Notes under the pieces: generated by a model | The model's database searches: none | What the model was told of the DNA's origin: nothing | What the model saw: the letters and a program-made list of their open reading frames with translations, nothing else | Shown here: positions 53,554-63,068 of the stretch, one piece after another | Position numbering within the stretch: position 1 is the first letter of the stretch | Layout of the letters: each line of letters opens with the position of its first letter | Origin: CBDFNC01 sp965249895 | GTDB taxonomy: Bacteria; Pseudomonadota; Gammaproteobacteria; Enterobacterales; CBDFNC01 | Length of the DNA stretch: 64,000 bases | Assembly (NCBI GenBank): GCA_965249895.1 | Contig: CBDFNC010000003.1 | Span: 682,001 to 746,000, forward strand | Direction: 5' to 3' | Program-made: the position numbers and the translations under genes

Positions 53554-56500
53554 TTAGCCTTCGACGGGTGAGATGATATACAGTAAGTCACCGCTGGAAA
53601 CCTGCTGACCGCTTGAGTTCATTATACGCTCGATACGGTAATTACAATCGGTCTGGTATAACTCAGCCCCCTTGCGGTTAAAGCCACCTAAGGTTACCTG
53701 GGAGAACATCTTCATTGCTTCCATTAGTCCCAACGTCTGATCTGTGGTGACAACATCACCTTCCTTGACGAAATTAGGATCATTTGGTGATGCAGAGGTA
53801 TAGAAAATGCCTGAGCTCTGGGCGATGACCTTGAGTTCATTAGAGCCGTCCACTTTAAGTGACTCGGTTTCGACACCTGCGCCTGAAGTCGCTGCCGCTT
53901 CCATTTCTTCAATCATGGTTTCCTGATCCAGCTCCGCCATAAATTTGGGCAGGTAGTTGGTATCGTATACACCATCATTAAAGGTCTGGTCTTTCAGAAT
54001 ACGTTTAAGTAGCGGAATGTTGGTCGCTATGCCTCTTATAACCACTGAATCCAGGTAGTCATAAAGTTTGCTAACCACATCCTCACGACTTTCACCGCGC
54101 ATGATGATCTGGGCAACCAGGCTGTCATAATAAGGAGATACTTCCTTACCCGTGTCAATCATGGACATTATTTCCACGTCGTCACGTTCAGGGATCACAC
54201 ACTCGATGACTTTACCCGGATTTGGTAGTAGTTGCATGATGCCGTTGGCGTCGATGGCTGCTTTTTCCGCCGTAACCCGCACTTCGATTGCGTAGCCTTG
54301 CTTAATCGGCTCCATCTGTTCGATGTTTCCACCGGACGCTATTTCATATTGGGTTTTCACTATGTCGATACCGGAAGTGGCTTCTGTCACTGGATGCTCT
54401 ACCTGCAGACGAGTGTTCATCTCCATAAAGTAAACATCGTTGGCATCGAGATCATAGATAAACTCAACTGTACCCGCACCAAAATAATTCACCGCTTCGG
54501 CGATGGCTGCAGTGTAGGCATATACCTTATCTTCCAGCTGTTTAGGCAGCATGGTTGAGCCAGACTCTTCCACTACTTTCTGATTATTACGTTGTACAGA
54601 GCAGTCGCGTAAACCCAATATCTTAGTATTGCTAAACTTATCTCTTAGCAGCTGGACTTCAATATGGCGTAACGAGGTGACATATTTTTCCAGGTATAAA
54701 TCGCCATTACCAAAGGCCGCACGGGCTTCGGCTGCGATATTATGATAATGCTCATACATATCCTCGGCACGCTTAACGACCTGTATTCCTTTACCACCAC
54801 CACCGTTAACAGCTTTTAGTAGCACAGGATAACCTATGGTTTCCGCAATATCTTCCGCTTGCTCTGCGCTACTCAGGATACCGTGGCTTCCTGGTACAAC
54901 AGGGACCTGGTTGTCCTGGGCGGTTTTGATAGCGTTAGACTTGTTACCCATAGTAGACATACTGTGGCTACTTGGACCAATGAAGTTGATGCCATTGTTA
55001 ACGCAAAGACTGGCAAATTGTGGGCTTTCTGACAGGAAGCCGATCCCTGGGTGGAGTGAGTCTACCTGTTCGTATTCGGCAACACGCAATACTGAATAGG
55101 CATTCAGATAGCTTTCATCTGATGTGTTACCTCCCAGGCAAACCAGCTTGTCATTTGATTTCAGCATGTCTGCTGGTACTGAGTTCATATCCGGATCAGA
55201 AGCTACCAGAACTACTTCTATATTACTTTCCTGAGCTTTACGGATCAGTTTTACCGCAGTACAGCCGCGAGCATGGATCAGAGTTCTCTTAACCGGTTTC
55301 ATCAAGTCAGTTGGATCAATCTGTTTGATTTCGCTGGTTGTGGCATTTGCGTTTGGCACGAAACCGGAAAGGGCTCGATTAATCACCTCGTCAATTGTAA
55401 AGGTTGGCATAGGCATAGCCGCATCTATCTCTTTTAACTTGATATCCAGGTCATCAGAGAAGGGGTTTCTTACCAGGCCTGTCATCGCCCCTGGCGTGTT
55501 AGACAGATAGTTAGATAGGGTTGAGGTCGACGGCAGATAAGCCGGTACCACCATTTGTCCGGCAAACGGCATATTGGTGCCAGATAGATAATAGGTTTGA
55601 ACCAGAGGGTGGGTAACAAAACTAGCCTGAGCACCACCGGTACAATCACCGTAACCAAAGATAACCACAGGCAGTTCGTTATCGCGTACAAAACGAGTGA
55701 TCCTGTCGTTGACTACCGCCATGGAGAACAGGGCTGCCGCTCCTTCCTTAGTTTGCATACCGCCGGAGCTGATAAAACAAACCACAGGTAAGTGTTGATT
55801 GGCACACTCTACCAAAAGCGAGCAGAATTTTTCTGCGCTGGCCATATCAAAGGCGCCGGCCTGGAAAGCCGTGTTTGACACAGCCAGACCCACACGTTGG
55901 GTTTTTCCTTCAGCCAGTTTAAAGTTAGCTAAACCTGTTACCAGGCCAGATGGCTTAATACCTTTGTCTAAAGCATCTTCGATAGATAAGCGGTAACCAG
56001 GGAAGTCCAGTAGGTTTGCAGACAGGGCATCGTCATTGGTTTCAATAAAACCGCCAAAGAAGCGCTCGATGATCTGCTCATAACCTTTATTGTTTTTGCG
56101 TTTTTCTGTCCGTAACAGGCCCTGAATTAGCAGGTCACGATAACCCATGGTCAGGCGGTTCCAGAAGTCCTTACGACGACCGATACGCATGGGGTTAATG
56201 GCGCCCTTATAGCTTTCTTTATCATCTTCTGTGCTGTAGTACTCGGGCAACAAACGTTCGAAGAAATAAGTAAGCACTACAAACAGACTGTCGTTAAGCT
56301 GTGGGAAACCTATGCTCTTCCACTGTTCAACTTTTGACAGCAGATCGCCACGGTGTGACTGATCTAGGAAGAATTTTAGCCAGACATTAAAGGCAATTTT
56401 CAGTGCGTCGGTATCGTCGCTCTTTACCTTCTCTAATGCGGCTTCCAGCGACTGATGTAGTAACTTGGAAACGGAATCCCTGGCCAGGGCTTTGTTTTCC

Positions 56501-58122
56501 ATGGCTTCTTTGGCAAAAGAGGCCAGGTTCCCTATGGCGTTGTCATATAAGGTGTCAAAGATAAGAATGTTACGGCATTCCTGAATAAAGTCGTCCCGCA
56601 ACTCTTTATTGCAGATAACGTCTACAACCGTCAGCTCGTTAAGTTCAGGAAAGTCTTCGGTGACCGGGTTAGCGTCGCGGTTTTCCAGGAAGCGGACCAG
56701 GGCGCGGAAGTTGTTGGCCGCACTGCTTTTCCAGCGGTTATAAAGGGACAGGCTGAGATTAAACAGCAATGCCTGTTTGGCTTTATCGTAATTTTCCTGT
56801 GGTTCACCCAGGATTAATTTAGTCAGTACGTTACGTTCGGTACCAACATCTTCACGTTTAGCCGCAAAGTTTTTCCAGTCTTTGTTTAATTGATCGTCGT
56901 AAACCAGCTTATCTGGTGCTTCCAGCCAGGTTTCGAAGATACGTTTTCTGTCGGCCTTAATACGGGCCTTTAGATCACCTTCTGGCACAGTCAGCTTGGA
57001 CAGGCGTCCATACTGGCCTTCAGTAATTGAGTGGATACGCGAACGCAATGTCAGGTAACGCATATACCGGTAACAAACACCAAAAGCATTGTTATGTACC
57101 GTAGGGCTATTGGCTTTCATCAGCTCTGACGCGTCTTCAACGGCTTTCAATCGCTTAGATGGTGCCAGGTAACGAGCCAGACTCCTGTGGTAGTGCTCCA
57201 TAATATCCGGATATTTACGGACAAATTCGATGGATGCACTTTCAATGGACAAGATGCTGGAGACAATGGCTTTTTGCAGGTTACGTTGTTTTTCGTCCTG
57301 ATCCACCGGGGAGTAATCAACGATGCCATCAATACAACCCAAGGTATACAGCTCTTCAGGGGATACGCCGACAGATTGGGCGCATTCCTGCCAGGAAAGG
57401 TTATATTTGCGGGCAATACTCTGCAAACCTTTTGGCTGAATGGTATTAAAGATCCCGTCGCGTACGGATAACAGGATGTTAGCGGTTGCCAGTGGAATAG
57501 CGCCACCGGAATAACCCACACCGACAATAATGCCTACAGTAGGGACATCGACATTGGCGCTTTCCGCAATCATTTGTGAGATGCTGTGAGCCTGGTTACC
57601 ACTGTTAGCTTCTTCACCAGCGTCGGCTCCCGGGGTATCGATAAGGTACACGATCGGTAAGGCGAGTTCGGAAAATTTACGGATAGCCTGGCTGGCTTCC
57701 TTGTGATGCTCCGGCATCCAGGCACCATTATTGGTGCTTCTTTCCTGGGCGATAATACCTACGCGGCGGTTGATACCGCCAAAATCCATTTCCATTTCAG
57801 CTAAATACAGAGGACCTTGGCTGGCTTCTGTAATCACTTTGCCATTAAAGCCTGAAATAATGTCTTTTGCACCCGGTCGTTTGTTGTCTTCTGCCGGTTG
57901 TACTGTGCGGGCAATGTAAGCATCCACATCAAGGGACTTGATGGTATTCAGGTTTGTCTGAATGGTGTCGTCATCGATCAGACCATCTAACTGCTCAGTG
58001 ATTGAAGGCAGACTCTTGTCTGGAAAAAGTGAGAAGTCTTTTGCTAGATGTTCTGCTTGGATAAATAGCGGGTCGGTGCTTTTATTTATCTCAAGGTATG
58101 AAGGTGTCTGCTTGCCAGCCAT
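53554..58122 (-). CDS. single-chain acyl-CoA carboxylase (CT-alpha/CT-beta/biotin carboxylase/BCCP fusion)
   Basis: A 1522-residue biotin enzyme. An AccA/carboxyltransferase-like part is at about 80-280 (IDTPGADAGEEANSGNQAHS, GVGYSGGAIPLATANILLSV), and a helical linker at about 280-680. A second carboxyltransferase-like part is at about 715-930 (FISSGGMQTKEGAAALFSM, GYGDCTGGAQASF). Biotin carboxylase is at about 960-1410 (KAVNGGGGKGIQVV, EMNTRLQVEHPVTEATSG), and BCCP is at the C-terminus with biotinyl Lys1471 in EAMKMFSQ. This order differs from the separate AccABCD subunits and from eukaryotic ACC. It likely carboxylates acetyl-CoA or a related acyl-CoA. A LysR gene is divergent. Confidence 0.92.
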   Translation of the reverse strand: MAGKQTPSYLEINKSTDPLFIQAEHLAKDFSLFPDKSLPSITEQLDGLIDDDTIQTNLNTIKSLDVDAYIARTVQPAEDNKRPGAKDIISGFNGKVITEASQGPLYLAEMEMDFGGINRRVGIIAQERSTNNGAWMPEHHKEASQAIRKFSELALPIVYLIDTPGADAGEEANSGNQAHSISQMIAESANVDVPTVGIIVGVGYSGGAIPLATANILLSVRDGIFNTIQPKGLQSIARKYNLSWQECAQSVGVSPEELYTLGCIDGIVDYSPVDQDEKQRNLQKAIVSSILSIESASIEFVRKYPDIMEHYHRSLARYLAPSKRLKAVEDASELMKANSPTVHNNAFGVCYRYMRYLTLRSRIHSITEGQYGRLSKLTVPEGDLKARIKADRKRIFETWLEAPDKLVYDDQLNKDWKNFAAKREDVGTERNVLTKLILGEPQENYDKAKQALLFNLSLSLYNRWKSSAANNFRALVRFLENRDANPVTEDFPELNELTVVDVICNKELRDDFIQECRNILIFDTLYDNAIGNLASFAKEAMENKALARDSVSKLLHQSLEAALEKVKSDDTDALKIAFNVWLKFFLDQSHRGDLLSKVEQWKSIGFPQLNDSLFVVLTYFFERLLPEYYSTEDDKESYKGAINPMRIGRRKDFWNRLTMGYRDLLIQGLLRTEKRKNNKGYEQIIERFFGGFIETNDDALSANLLDFPGYRLSIEDALDKGIKPSGLVTGLANFKLAEGKTQRVGLAVSNTAFQAGAFDMASAEKFCSLLVECANQHLPVVCFISSGGMQTKEGAAALFSMAVVNDRITRFVRDNELPVVIFGYGDCTGGAQASFVTHPLVQTYYLSGTNMPFAGQMVVPAYLPSTSTLSNYLSNTPGAMTGLVRNPFSDDLDIKLKEIDAAMPMPTFTIDEVINRALSGFVPNANATTSEIKQIDPTDLMKPVKRTLIHARGCTAVKLIRKAQESNIEVVLVASDPDMNSVPADMLKSNDKLVCLGGNTSDESYLNAYSVLRVAEYEQVDSLHPGIGFLSESPQFASLCVNNGINFIGPSSHSMSTMGNKSNAIKTAQDNQVPVVPGSHGILSSAEQAEDIAETIGYPVLLKAVNGGGGKGIQVVKRAEDMYEHYHNIAAEARAAFGNGDLYLEKYVTSLRHIEVQLLRDKFSNTKILGLRDCSVQRNNQKVVEESGSTMLPKQLEDKVYAYTAAIAEAVNYFGAGTVEFIYDLDANDVYFMEMNTRLQVEHPVTEATSGIDIVKTQYEIASGGNIEQMEPIKQGYAIEVRVTAEKAAIDANGIMQLLPNPGKVIECVIPERDDVEIMSMIDTGKEVSPYYDSLVAQIIMRGESREDVVSKLYDYLDSVVIRGIATNIPLLKRILKDQTFNDGVYDTNYLPKFMAELDQETMIEEMEAAATSGAGVETESLKVDGSNELKVIAQSSGIFYTSASPNDPNFVKEGDVVTTDQTLGLMEAMKMFSQVTLGGFNRKGAELYQTDCNYRIERIMNSSGQQVSSGDLLYIISPVEG

Positions 58123-58210
58123 ACAGTTTCCCTATTGTTGATCTTTAGATATAAGGGTCATAATCTACAGCTTTAGTTTCTGTGATACTATCCGCGGGTG
58201 TTAAACAGTA

Positions 58211-58228
58211 TGTTCCATATTTGGAACA
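58211..58228. promoter_or_regulatory. LysR-type operator candidate (inverted repeat)
   Basis: TGTTCCA-TATT-TGGAACA, a perfect 7-bp inverted repeat with a 4-base centre, containing a T-N11-A LysR box. It sits 13 bases upstream of the LysR GTG and 89 upstream of the carboxylase ATG, in the 118-base divergent region, the normal place for an autoregulating LysR site that also controls the neighbour. Confidence 0.65.
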
Positions 58229-58240
58229 GCAGGAAAATGT

Positions 58241-59149
58241 GTGTCCGACTTAAATGGAATGACCATTTTTGCCAAGGTGGTGGAGGCAAAAAGTTACTCC
58301 CAGGCTGCCCGTGAAACTGGCTTGCCAAAATCCACTATCAGCAGAAAAATCTCTCAGTTAGAAGAGCAGCTGGGTGTTCGTTTATTACAAAGAAATACCC
58401 GGGGTTTAAGCCTGACCCATATTGGCGCCCTGTTTTACCAGCATTGCGCCAATATTGTCAAAGAAGTGGAGCAGGCCAAGGCAACCATAGAAAATACCCA
58501 TCAGGATGTTTCCGGTACCTTACGTATAGCCTTGCCTGTGTCTTTTAACCAGGATGCCATGGCCAGCTTGTCCAGTGGTTTCTTGCGAGTATTTCCTAAA
58601 GTCGATCTGGATATACAGTTTACCGATGCCGAAGTTGGCCTGATAGGTGAAGGTTACGATATTGCCATTAAGTACGGCCCATTGGAGCCATCTGATCTCA
58701 TTGCCCGTTTATTAATTGAACGCCAGCCGGTGTTGGTGGCCAGCGCTAATTACCTGAATGCTCACGGCATGCCAAATGCGCCTGCTGAACTGAGTCAACA
58801 TCAGGGCTTATTATTAGGTACGCCCAGATCCACGCCCATCTGGCCCCTGGGAGTCGGTGGCGAGAAAACCATGGTGCAGTTTGAGCGCAAAGTCAGGGTG
58901 AACAGCAATACTGTGATCAAGCAAATGGCAAAGTCGGGTGTGGGTATCGCCATGCTCACGGCATCGATCTGTCAGGAGGAACTGGTCAGCGGTGAATTGG
59001 TGCAAGTGCTATCAGGCTGGCCTATCGAGCCGATTAAGGTATACGGGGTTTATTCCAGTCGACGACAACTGGCTACTAAGATCACCTGTTTTCTTGACTT
59101 TTTTTCCCAACATTTTATCAATCACGAATCTCTGCAAATGGCCTCATAA
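58241..59149 (+). CDS. LysR-family transcriptional regulator
   Basis: A 302-residue regulator with an N-terminal winged HTH (GMTIFAKVVEAKSYSQAARE...STISRKISQLEEQLGVRLLQR) and a periplasmic-binding-protein-like effector domain starting near residue 90 (GTLRIALPVSFNQDAMASL). GTG start 58241 has AGGAAA upstream; an ATG at 58259 would cut into the HTH. Divergent from the carboxylase gene and probably its regulator. Confidence 0.92.
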   Translation: MSDLNGMTIFAKVVEAKSYSQAARETGLPKSTISRKISQLEEQLGVRLLQRNTRGLSLTHIGALFYQHCANIVKEVEQAKATIENTHQDVSGTLRIALPVSFNQDAMASLSSGFLRVFPKVDLDIQFTDAEVGLIGEGYDIAIKYGPLEPSDLIARLLIERQPVLVASANYLNAHGMPNAPAELSQHQGLLLGTPRSTPIWPLGVGGEKTMVQFERKVRVNSNTVIKQMAKSGVGIAMLTASICQEELVSGELVQVLSGWPIEPIKVYGVYSSRRQLATKITCFLDFFSQHFINHESLQMAS

Positions 59150-59197
59150 TCTGGCAGCCGAGAACGCGCACTTTTGGTTACGGTCAGAAAGGTCAAA

Positions 59198-59974
59198 TTA
59201 CATTTGTTTAAACAGGCTCTGGAAACTACGGCTCACTGCCAGCGGCCGGCTCACACCATTCATATGAACCTGCATCTTGCCGGAAAAATCTTTGTTCACA
59301 TGCTTTATGGCGGAAACGTTTACTATGCTGCTGCGATGAATTTGCCAGAAATTTTGTGGATCCAACTGTTGGACCAGTTCTTTTATGGGGGTGCGGATCA
59401 CAAACTCGCCTTCCTGAGTGATGGCTGTTGTGTACTTGTCTTCAGCGTGGAAGCAGACCACATCGGAGATAGGCACAATATGAATATTGTCTTTTCTGCT
59501 GGCCTTTAACCACTCCAGGTAATTGATATTGTCGCCCTGCAAGCGACTAATCAAATTTTGCAGGCTTTCATTACCACTTTGAACTGGGTTGTTGTCATTA
59601 ACCAACTGGCTCTTCAGCCTTGTTATGGCTTTCATTAACCTGGTTTCGGAGATTGGCTTCAGTAAATAATCTACCGCCTCCTGTTCAAAAGCGTCAACCG
59701 CGTATTGGTCGTAGGCTGTGGTGAATACGATAAGCGGTGGATCACCTTGCTCCATTAATTTTTTTGCCACCTGAATACCATCGATACCAGGCATGCGGAT
59801 ATCAAGGAATACCACACTGGGTTGTTTTTCCGCTATTTGCTCCAGGGCCTTTTTACCGTCACCGGCGCTTCCTACAATCGTAAGCTCTGGCCATAGATCC
59901 GCCAGTAATCTGTCCAGGTAAATTCTAAGTAGGGGCTCATCATCCACTATGATTGCGGATATATCATTATTCAT
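59198..59974 (-). CDS. LytTR-family response regulator
   Basis: A 258-residue protein: receiver domain 1-120 with Asp11-Asp12, phospho-acceptor Asp58 in VVFLDIRMPG and Lys in VDYLLKPIS; then a LytTR DNA-binding domain from about 155 to the end (KDNIHIVPISDVVCFHAEDKYT, IHRSSIVNVSAIKHV). The ATG overlaps the stop of the histidine kinase gene (ATGA). It converges on the LysR gene with a 48-base gap. Confidence 0.94.
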   Translation of the reverse strand: MNNDISAIIVDDEPLLRIYLDRLLADLWPELTIVGSAGDGKKALEQIAEKQPSVVFLDIRMPGIDGIQVAKKLMEQGDPPLIVFTTAYDQYAVDAFEQEAVDYLLKPISETRLMKAITRLKSQLVNDNNPVQSGNESLQNLISRLQGDNINYLEWLKASRKDNIHIVPISDVVCFHAEDKYTTAITQEGEFVIRTPIKELVQQLDPQNFWQIHRSSIVNVSAIKHVNKDFSGKMQVHMNGVSRPLAVSRSFQSLFKQM

Positions 59975-61017
59975 AAGGGAAATTCCATCTCAACTGTTAC
60001 GCCACCGCTACTGTTTTCCAGGATATTTAGCTGGCTATCCAGCCCAAATAAGGTATGGAATCGCTGACGAATATTTATCAGACCTAAACCAGCATCGGCT
60101 TCCTGATGAAAACCAATTCCTGAATTTTTGATAATGACATTAAGCCTATTTTCTGCTGGTTTACATAAATACACCTCAACCTTGCCGCCAGTTTCCGCAG
60201 GTTCAATACCATATTTAATGGCGTTTTCAACCAGGGGTTGCAGTAACAAAGGCGGGATCAAAGTGCTACTCTCTACTTCTTCCGCTATTTTTACACTGTA
60301 TTCCAACCGCTCCCCTAAGCGGAATTTGTGGATAGCCAGGTATGAGCGGATAAATTCCATTTCGTCCTTAATTGTTACCTGAGTATTTTTTGACCCTTTC
60401 AGACTTTGCCTTAACATCCGGGTGAGAAGCTCCAGCAATTCGATGGCCTTTTTTTCATCGGTGAGTATCATCGCTTGTAAGTTGGCTAACGTGTTAAACA
60501 AAAAATGTGGCTCAACCTGATTTTTTAATACTTGTAATTGGCTGACCAGTAATAATTTATCCTGTTGGGACTGCTGCAGTTGCTTTTCCTGTACTCTTTC
60601 TTTCGCTTTCAGCTTATTTTCCCGGGAATAAAAATAATAGATCAGGCAGGCGGCCGTCAGGAGCATAACAAACAAAAGTCTGATGGTTGAGATTGCCGTC
60701 ATGTCAAGTTGGCCATTTCCTATTGATTCAGCTATCAAGATACCCAGTAGAATGCCACCGGATGCGGTTGGTAACCAGAATAATATTTGTTTTTTGCTGT
60801 TGTTTAACTCAAGTCGCCGAAATTCCACCACATAAAGCAATACTAAGATAATGAAACCAACATAGTTGGCGGAGGCCAGAGTGCTCGAGAGGTGAGTAGT
60901 GATACCTGTGCTGTACGCAAGGACCGATAGTGAGCTACAGAAAATGAAGGTCAGCGTGGCTTCGAAGTAAAGAGTTTTGGAGTTTATTGCCCTGGTGCTT
61001 GGATGAAATCGGTTCAT
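59971..61017 (-). CDS. LytS/YehU-type sensor histidine kinase
   Basis: A membrane kinase of about 348 residues with four predicted membrane helices in the N-terminal 140 residues, a short coiled coil, a His_kinase domain with LKNQVEPHFLFNTLANLQAM (phospho-His in PHFLFN), and an HATPase_c domain (LLLQPLVENAIKYGIEP, ADAGLGLINIRQRF). The start is set at ATG 61017 (MNRFHPST); the frame is open to 61149 but the extra part looks non-coding. It pairs with the LytTR regulator. Confidence 0.9.
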   Translation of the reverse strand: MNRFHPSTRAINSKTLYFEATLTFIFCSSLSVLAYSTGITTHLSSTLASANYVGFIILVLLYVVEFRRLELNNSKKQILFWLPTASGGILLGILIAESIGNGQLDMTAISTIRLLFVMLLTAACLIYYFYSRENKLKAKERVQEKQLQQSQQDKLLLVSQLQVLKNQVEPHFLFNTLANLQAMILTDEKKAIELLELLTRMLRQSLKGSKNTQVTIKDEMEFIRSYLAIHKFRLGERLEYSVKIAEEVESSTLIPPLLLQPLVENAIKYGIEPAETGGKVEVYLCKPAENRLNVIIKNSGIGFHQEADAGLGLINIRQRFHTLFGLDSQLNILENSSGGVTVEMEFPL

Positions 61018-61455
61018 CGAAAGTCCGTATTTAGTTCTTATCAGCTGGGTTGTCTTATTGTTTTTATTCACCGGGCTGCAAAATTTATAAGAATGATCTG
61101 CGATAAGCTGCTGGGCCAAAGTGGCCAAAAAAAGAGCCACCACTAGCATGGGCCTTATCCAGTGATGGCTGTTACCTATTCAAAGCACGACTAAAATTAA
61201 GGGAAGTGCGCCGTCAGGCATACAAAAACAGTGTTATCGTAGACAAAACTTGTTTACGGAGTCTAGGTTACTAGAACGGCTGAAGCGGAATAGACTTATG
61301 CGATAAATTGAGCTTATTGGCGATAAATGGTTTTATCCCGAGATAGGTGTTTGATGCTTGCTGTTAGTCGGTAAGATGCAAGCTCACAATAAACTTATAA
61401 TAATATTATCAATAATATCAATGTTCTATAAATTGCTGTGTTTATTAGCAAAGGG
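61018..61455. other. intergenic region with a 21-base dyad
   Basis: 438 bases upstream of the histidine kinase gene. It contains CGTAGACAA-AAC-TTGTTTACG (61238-61258; 8 of 9 base pairs match), a candidate operator, and two copies of GATAAAT 21 bases apart (from 61301 and 61322). No ORF is convincing. Confidence 0.4.
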
Positions 61456-61671
61456 TTAAATACCTTCCTTCATTTCACGAACCTCTTTATGGATGCTTTC
61501 AGCATTCCAATAGAATTCGAACCAAGGCTCTTCTGTCCATTCTGCGCGAGGAAAGCGAATGCTAATACTATTATCCGAAAATTTATAGAGGGAGGCTTGG
61601 ACTTCCATATCACTCAGGATTAGTAACAGAATTAATCCAAAAAGTGGATATATAATCAATAGCTTAAACAT
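61456..61671 (-). CDS. small exported or membrane protein of unknown function
   Basis: A 71-residue protein, MFKLLIIYPLFGLILLLILS-type hydrophobic start (about 3-20) and then a short polar part rich in Glu, Trp and Phe (FPRAEWTEEPWFEFYWNAES). AAGGA lies about six bases before the ATG, which supports translation. No family recognised. It follows the PAP2 gene's 3' end by 55 bases on the same strand, but its order in the operon puts it upstream of nothing close. Confidence 0.6.
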   Translation of the reverse strand: MFKLLIIYPLFGLILLLILSDMEVQASLYKFSDNSISIRFPRAEWTEEPWFEFYWNAESIHKEVREMKEGI

Positions 61672-61726
61672 GGGCGTCCTTGAATTTGTTCGATACTAGA
61701 AGTTTACCTTCGGCGATGCTGAAACT

Positions 61727-62356
61727 CTATCTCGGCCACTTGGTAATTAGATGTCTGTGGTAAATCCAGTAACTTAAACAAGCGCAATAGAAGCCCAGCA
61801 GACTACCGGCTAAAATATCGCTCAGATAGTGATAATTCATTAGTATCAGGCCTGACGTAACCAGGGCTGTTAATAGTGTACAAATCGGTCGACTCTGCGG
61901 CCAGAGTTTCCAGGCTAACCCTAGAATAGCAAAGGTCAGCAAGGCGTGTCCGGACGGGAAGCTTTGATAGGCCAGGCCGCCATTAAAAGGGTCAAAGGTA
62001 TCTATGCCATTTTGTAACCAGGAAGGGTTGTTGTTCACCCAGGTGTCTGGCCAGGTCCGGCCAATCGATATCTTGCCGAGGTAACGAATGATTAACCCTG
62101 TGGTTAGGCTGCTCACAAACGCCAGGGCAATGGCAAAGCTATGCTTTTGACCGTGCCGGAATTTGTATAAGGCATAGATAAAGTAAATAACGACCCCAGC
62201 CTGCAGTAGTGGTGTGATGTGAGAAAAATAGCTAAACAAGGAGTGGCTAACATTAAGTTCGGCTACCAGCTCTACTATGGGGTGGTCCAGGTAACAATAG
62301 CTAATAAAAATGAGAGCGCTGGTGAACAAGCCATATAAGCTGAGTTTGAGAATCAT
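61727..62356 (-). CDS. PAP2-family membrane phosphatase
   Basis: A 209-residue protein with about six membrane helices and the three PAP2 motifs: KISIGRTWPD (motif 1 variant), PSGHALLTF (motif 2, with acid/base His) and NYHYLSDILAGSLLG (motif 3, nucleophile His). It may dephosphorylate undecaprenyl diphosphate, phosphatidylglycerol phosphate or a similar lipid. AGGAAAT lies about nine bases before the ATG. Divergent from SirB2 with a 47-base gap. Confidence 0.88.
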   Translation of the reverse strand: MILKLSLYGLFTSALIFISYCYLDHPIVELVAELNVSHSLFSYFSHITPLLQAGVVIYFIYALYKFRHGQKHSFAIALAFVSSLTTGLIIRYLGKISIGRTWPDTWVNNNPSWLQNGIDTFDPFNGGLAYQSFPSGHALLTFAILGLAWKLWPQSRPICTLLTALVTSGLILMNYHYLSDILAGSLLGFYCACLSYWIYHRHLITKWPR

Positions 62357-62403
62357 GTATAATTTATTTCCTTGATAGAAGCTTATTGCTGGGTGGAATT
62401 AAA

Positions 62404-62787
62404 ATGGATTATTTATTGGTCAAAAAACTGCATATGAGCTTCGCTGCTATCAGTCTGGCCCTGTTTATCTTCAGGTCTTGGTTGTCAGTGGCAGAAAGTG
62501 CCATGTTAAAACAGAAGTGGCTGCGTATACTACCTCACTTAAACGATACCTTGCTGCTTAGCTGCGCCATCTATCTTTGTTACTTGTTGGCTATCTGGCC
62601 TTTCACAACAGCTTGGTTAACCGCCAAATTTCTCGCTTTACTCGTGTATATCGCCCTTGGCACTATGGCTATTAAGTGGGCGAAGACAACCGCTGCCAGG
62701 TTAATATACGCCTTGTCCGCAATTTCGGTTTTTATCTATATGCTGGGTGTGGCTATCAGGCACCACCCATACTCTTGGTTTATTTAA
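62404..62787 (+). CDS. SirB2-family membrane protein
   Basis: A 127-residue protein with four membrane helices, of the SirB family (MDYLLVKKLHMSFAAISLALF, LPHLNDTLLLSCAIYLCYL). The ATG 62404 has GGTGGA upstream; the frame is open 18 bases further to a TTG. Function of the family is not firmly known. The next gene follows after 9 bases. Confidence 0.88.
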   Translation: MDYLLVKKLHMSFAAISLALFIFRSWLSVAESAMLKQKWLRILPHLNDTLLLSCAIYLCYLLAIWPFTTAWLTAKFLALLVYIALGTMAIKWAKTTAARLIYALSAISVFIYMLGVAIRHHPYSWFI

Positions 62788-62796
62788 GGCGTCAAC

Positions 62797-63027
62797 ATGG
62801 AAAATGAATTTAAGCTGCCCTTCTTGAGAGTTTTGTGGAAGCTTCTGGTGTTGGCGATGTTTCCGGTTATTCTAATCGTCTATTGTAAGCTGTGGGGTTT
62901 TTCTTTTGCCACTGTAGATCAGGGGACTAACTATCATAAGTGGGTAATTTTTTGCCTTTATACCCTAGTCGTTTTGTTATGGTGCTGGCTTAATCCAAGA
63001 GTCAACCGGCTATTAAGTCGTGGTTAA
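62797..63027 (+). CDS. small membrane protein of unknown function
   Basis: A 76-residue protein with two membrane helices (about 12-30 and 48-65) and a basic C-terminus. AAGG precedes the ATG. No family recognised; it sits between SirB2 and rmuC and is probably co-transcribed with both. Confidence 0.65.
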   Translation: MENEFKLPFLRVLWKLLVLAMFPVILIVYCKLWGFSFATVDQGTNYHKWVIFCLYTLVVLLWCWLNPRVNRLLSRG

Positions 63028-63068
63028 ACGCTAGAAAACCTTGTTCTCATTTCACTATAAGAAAAACC

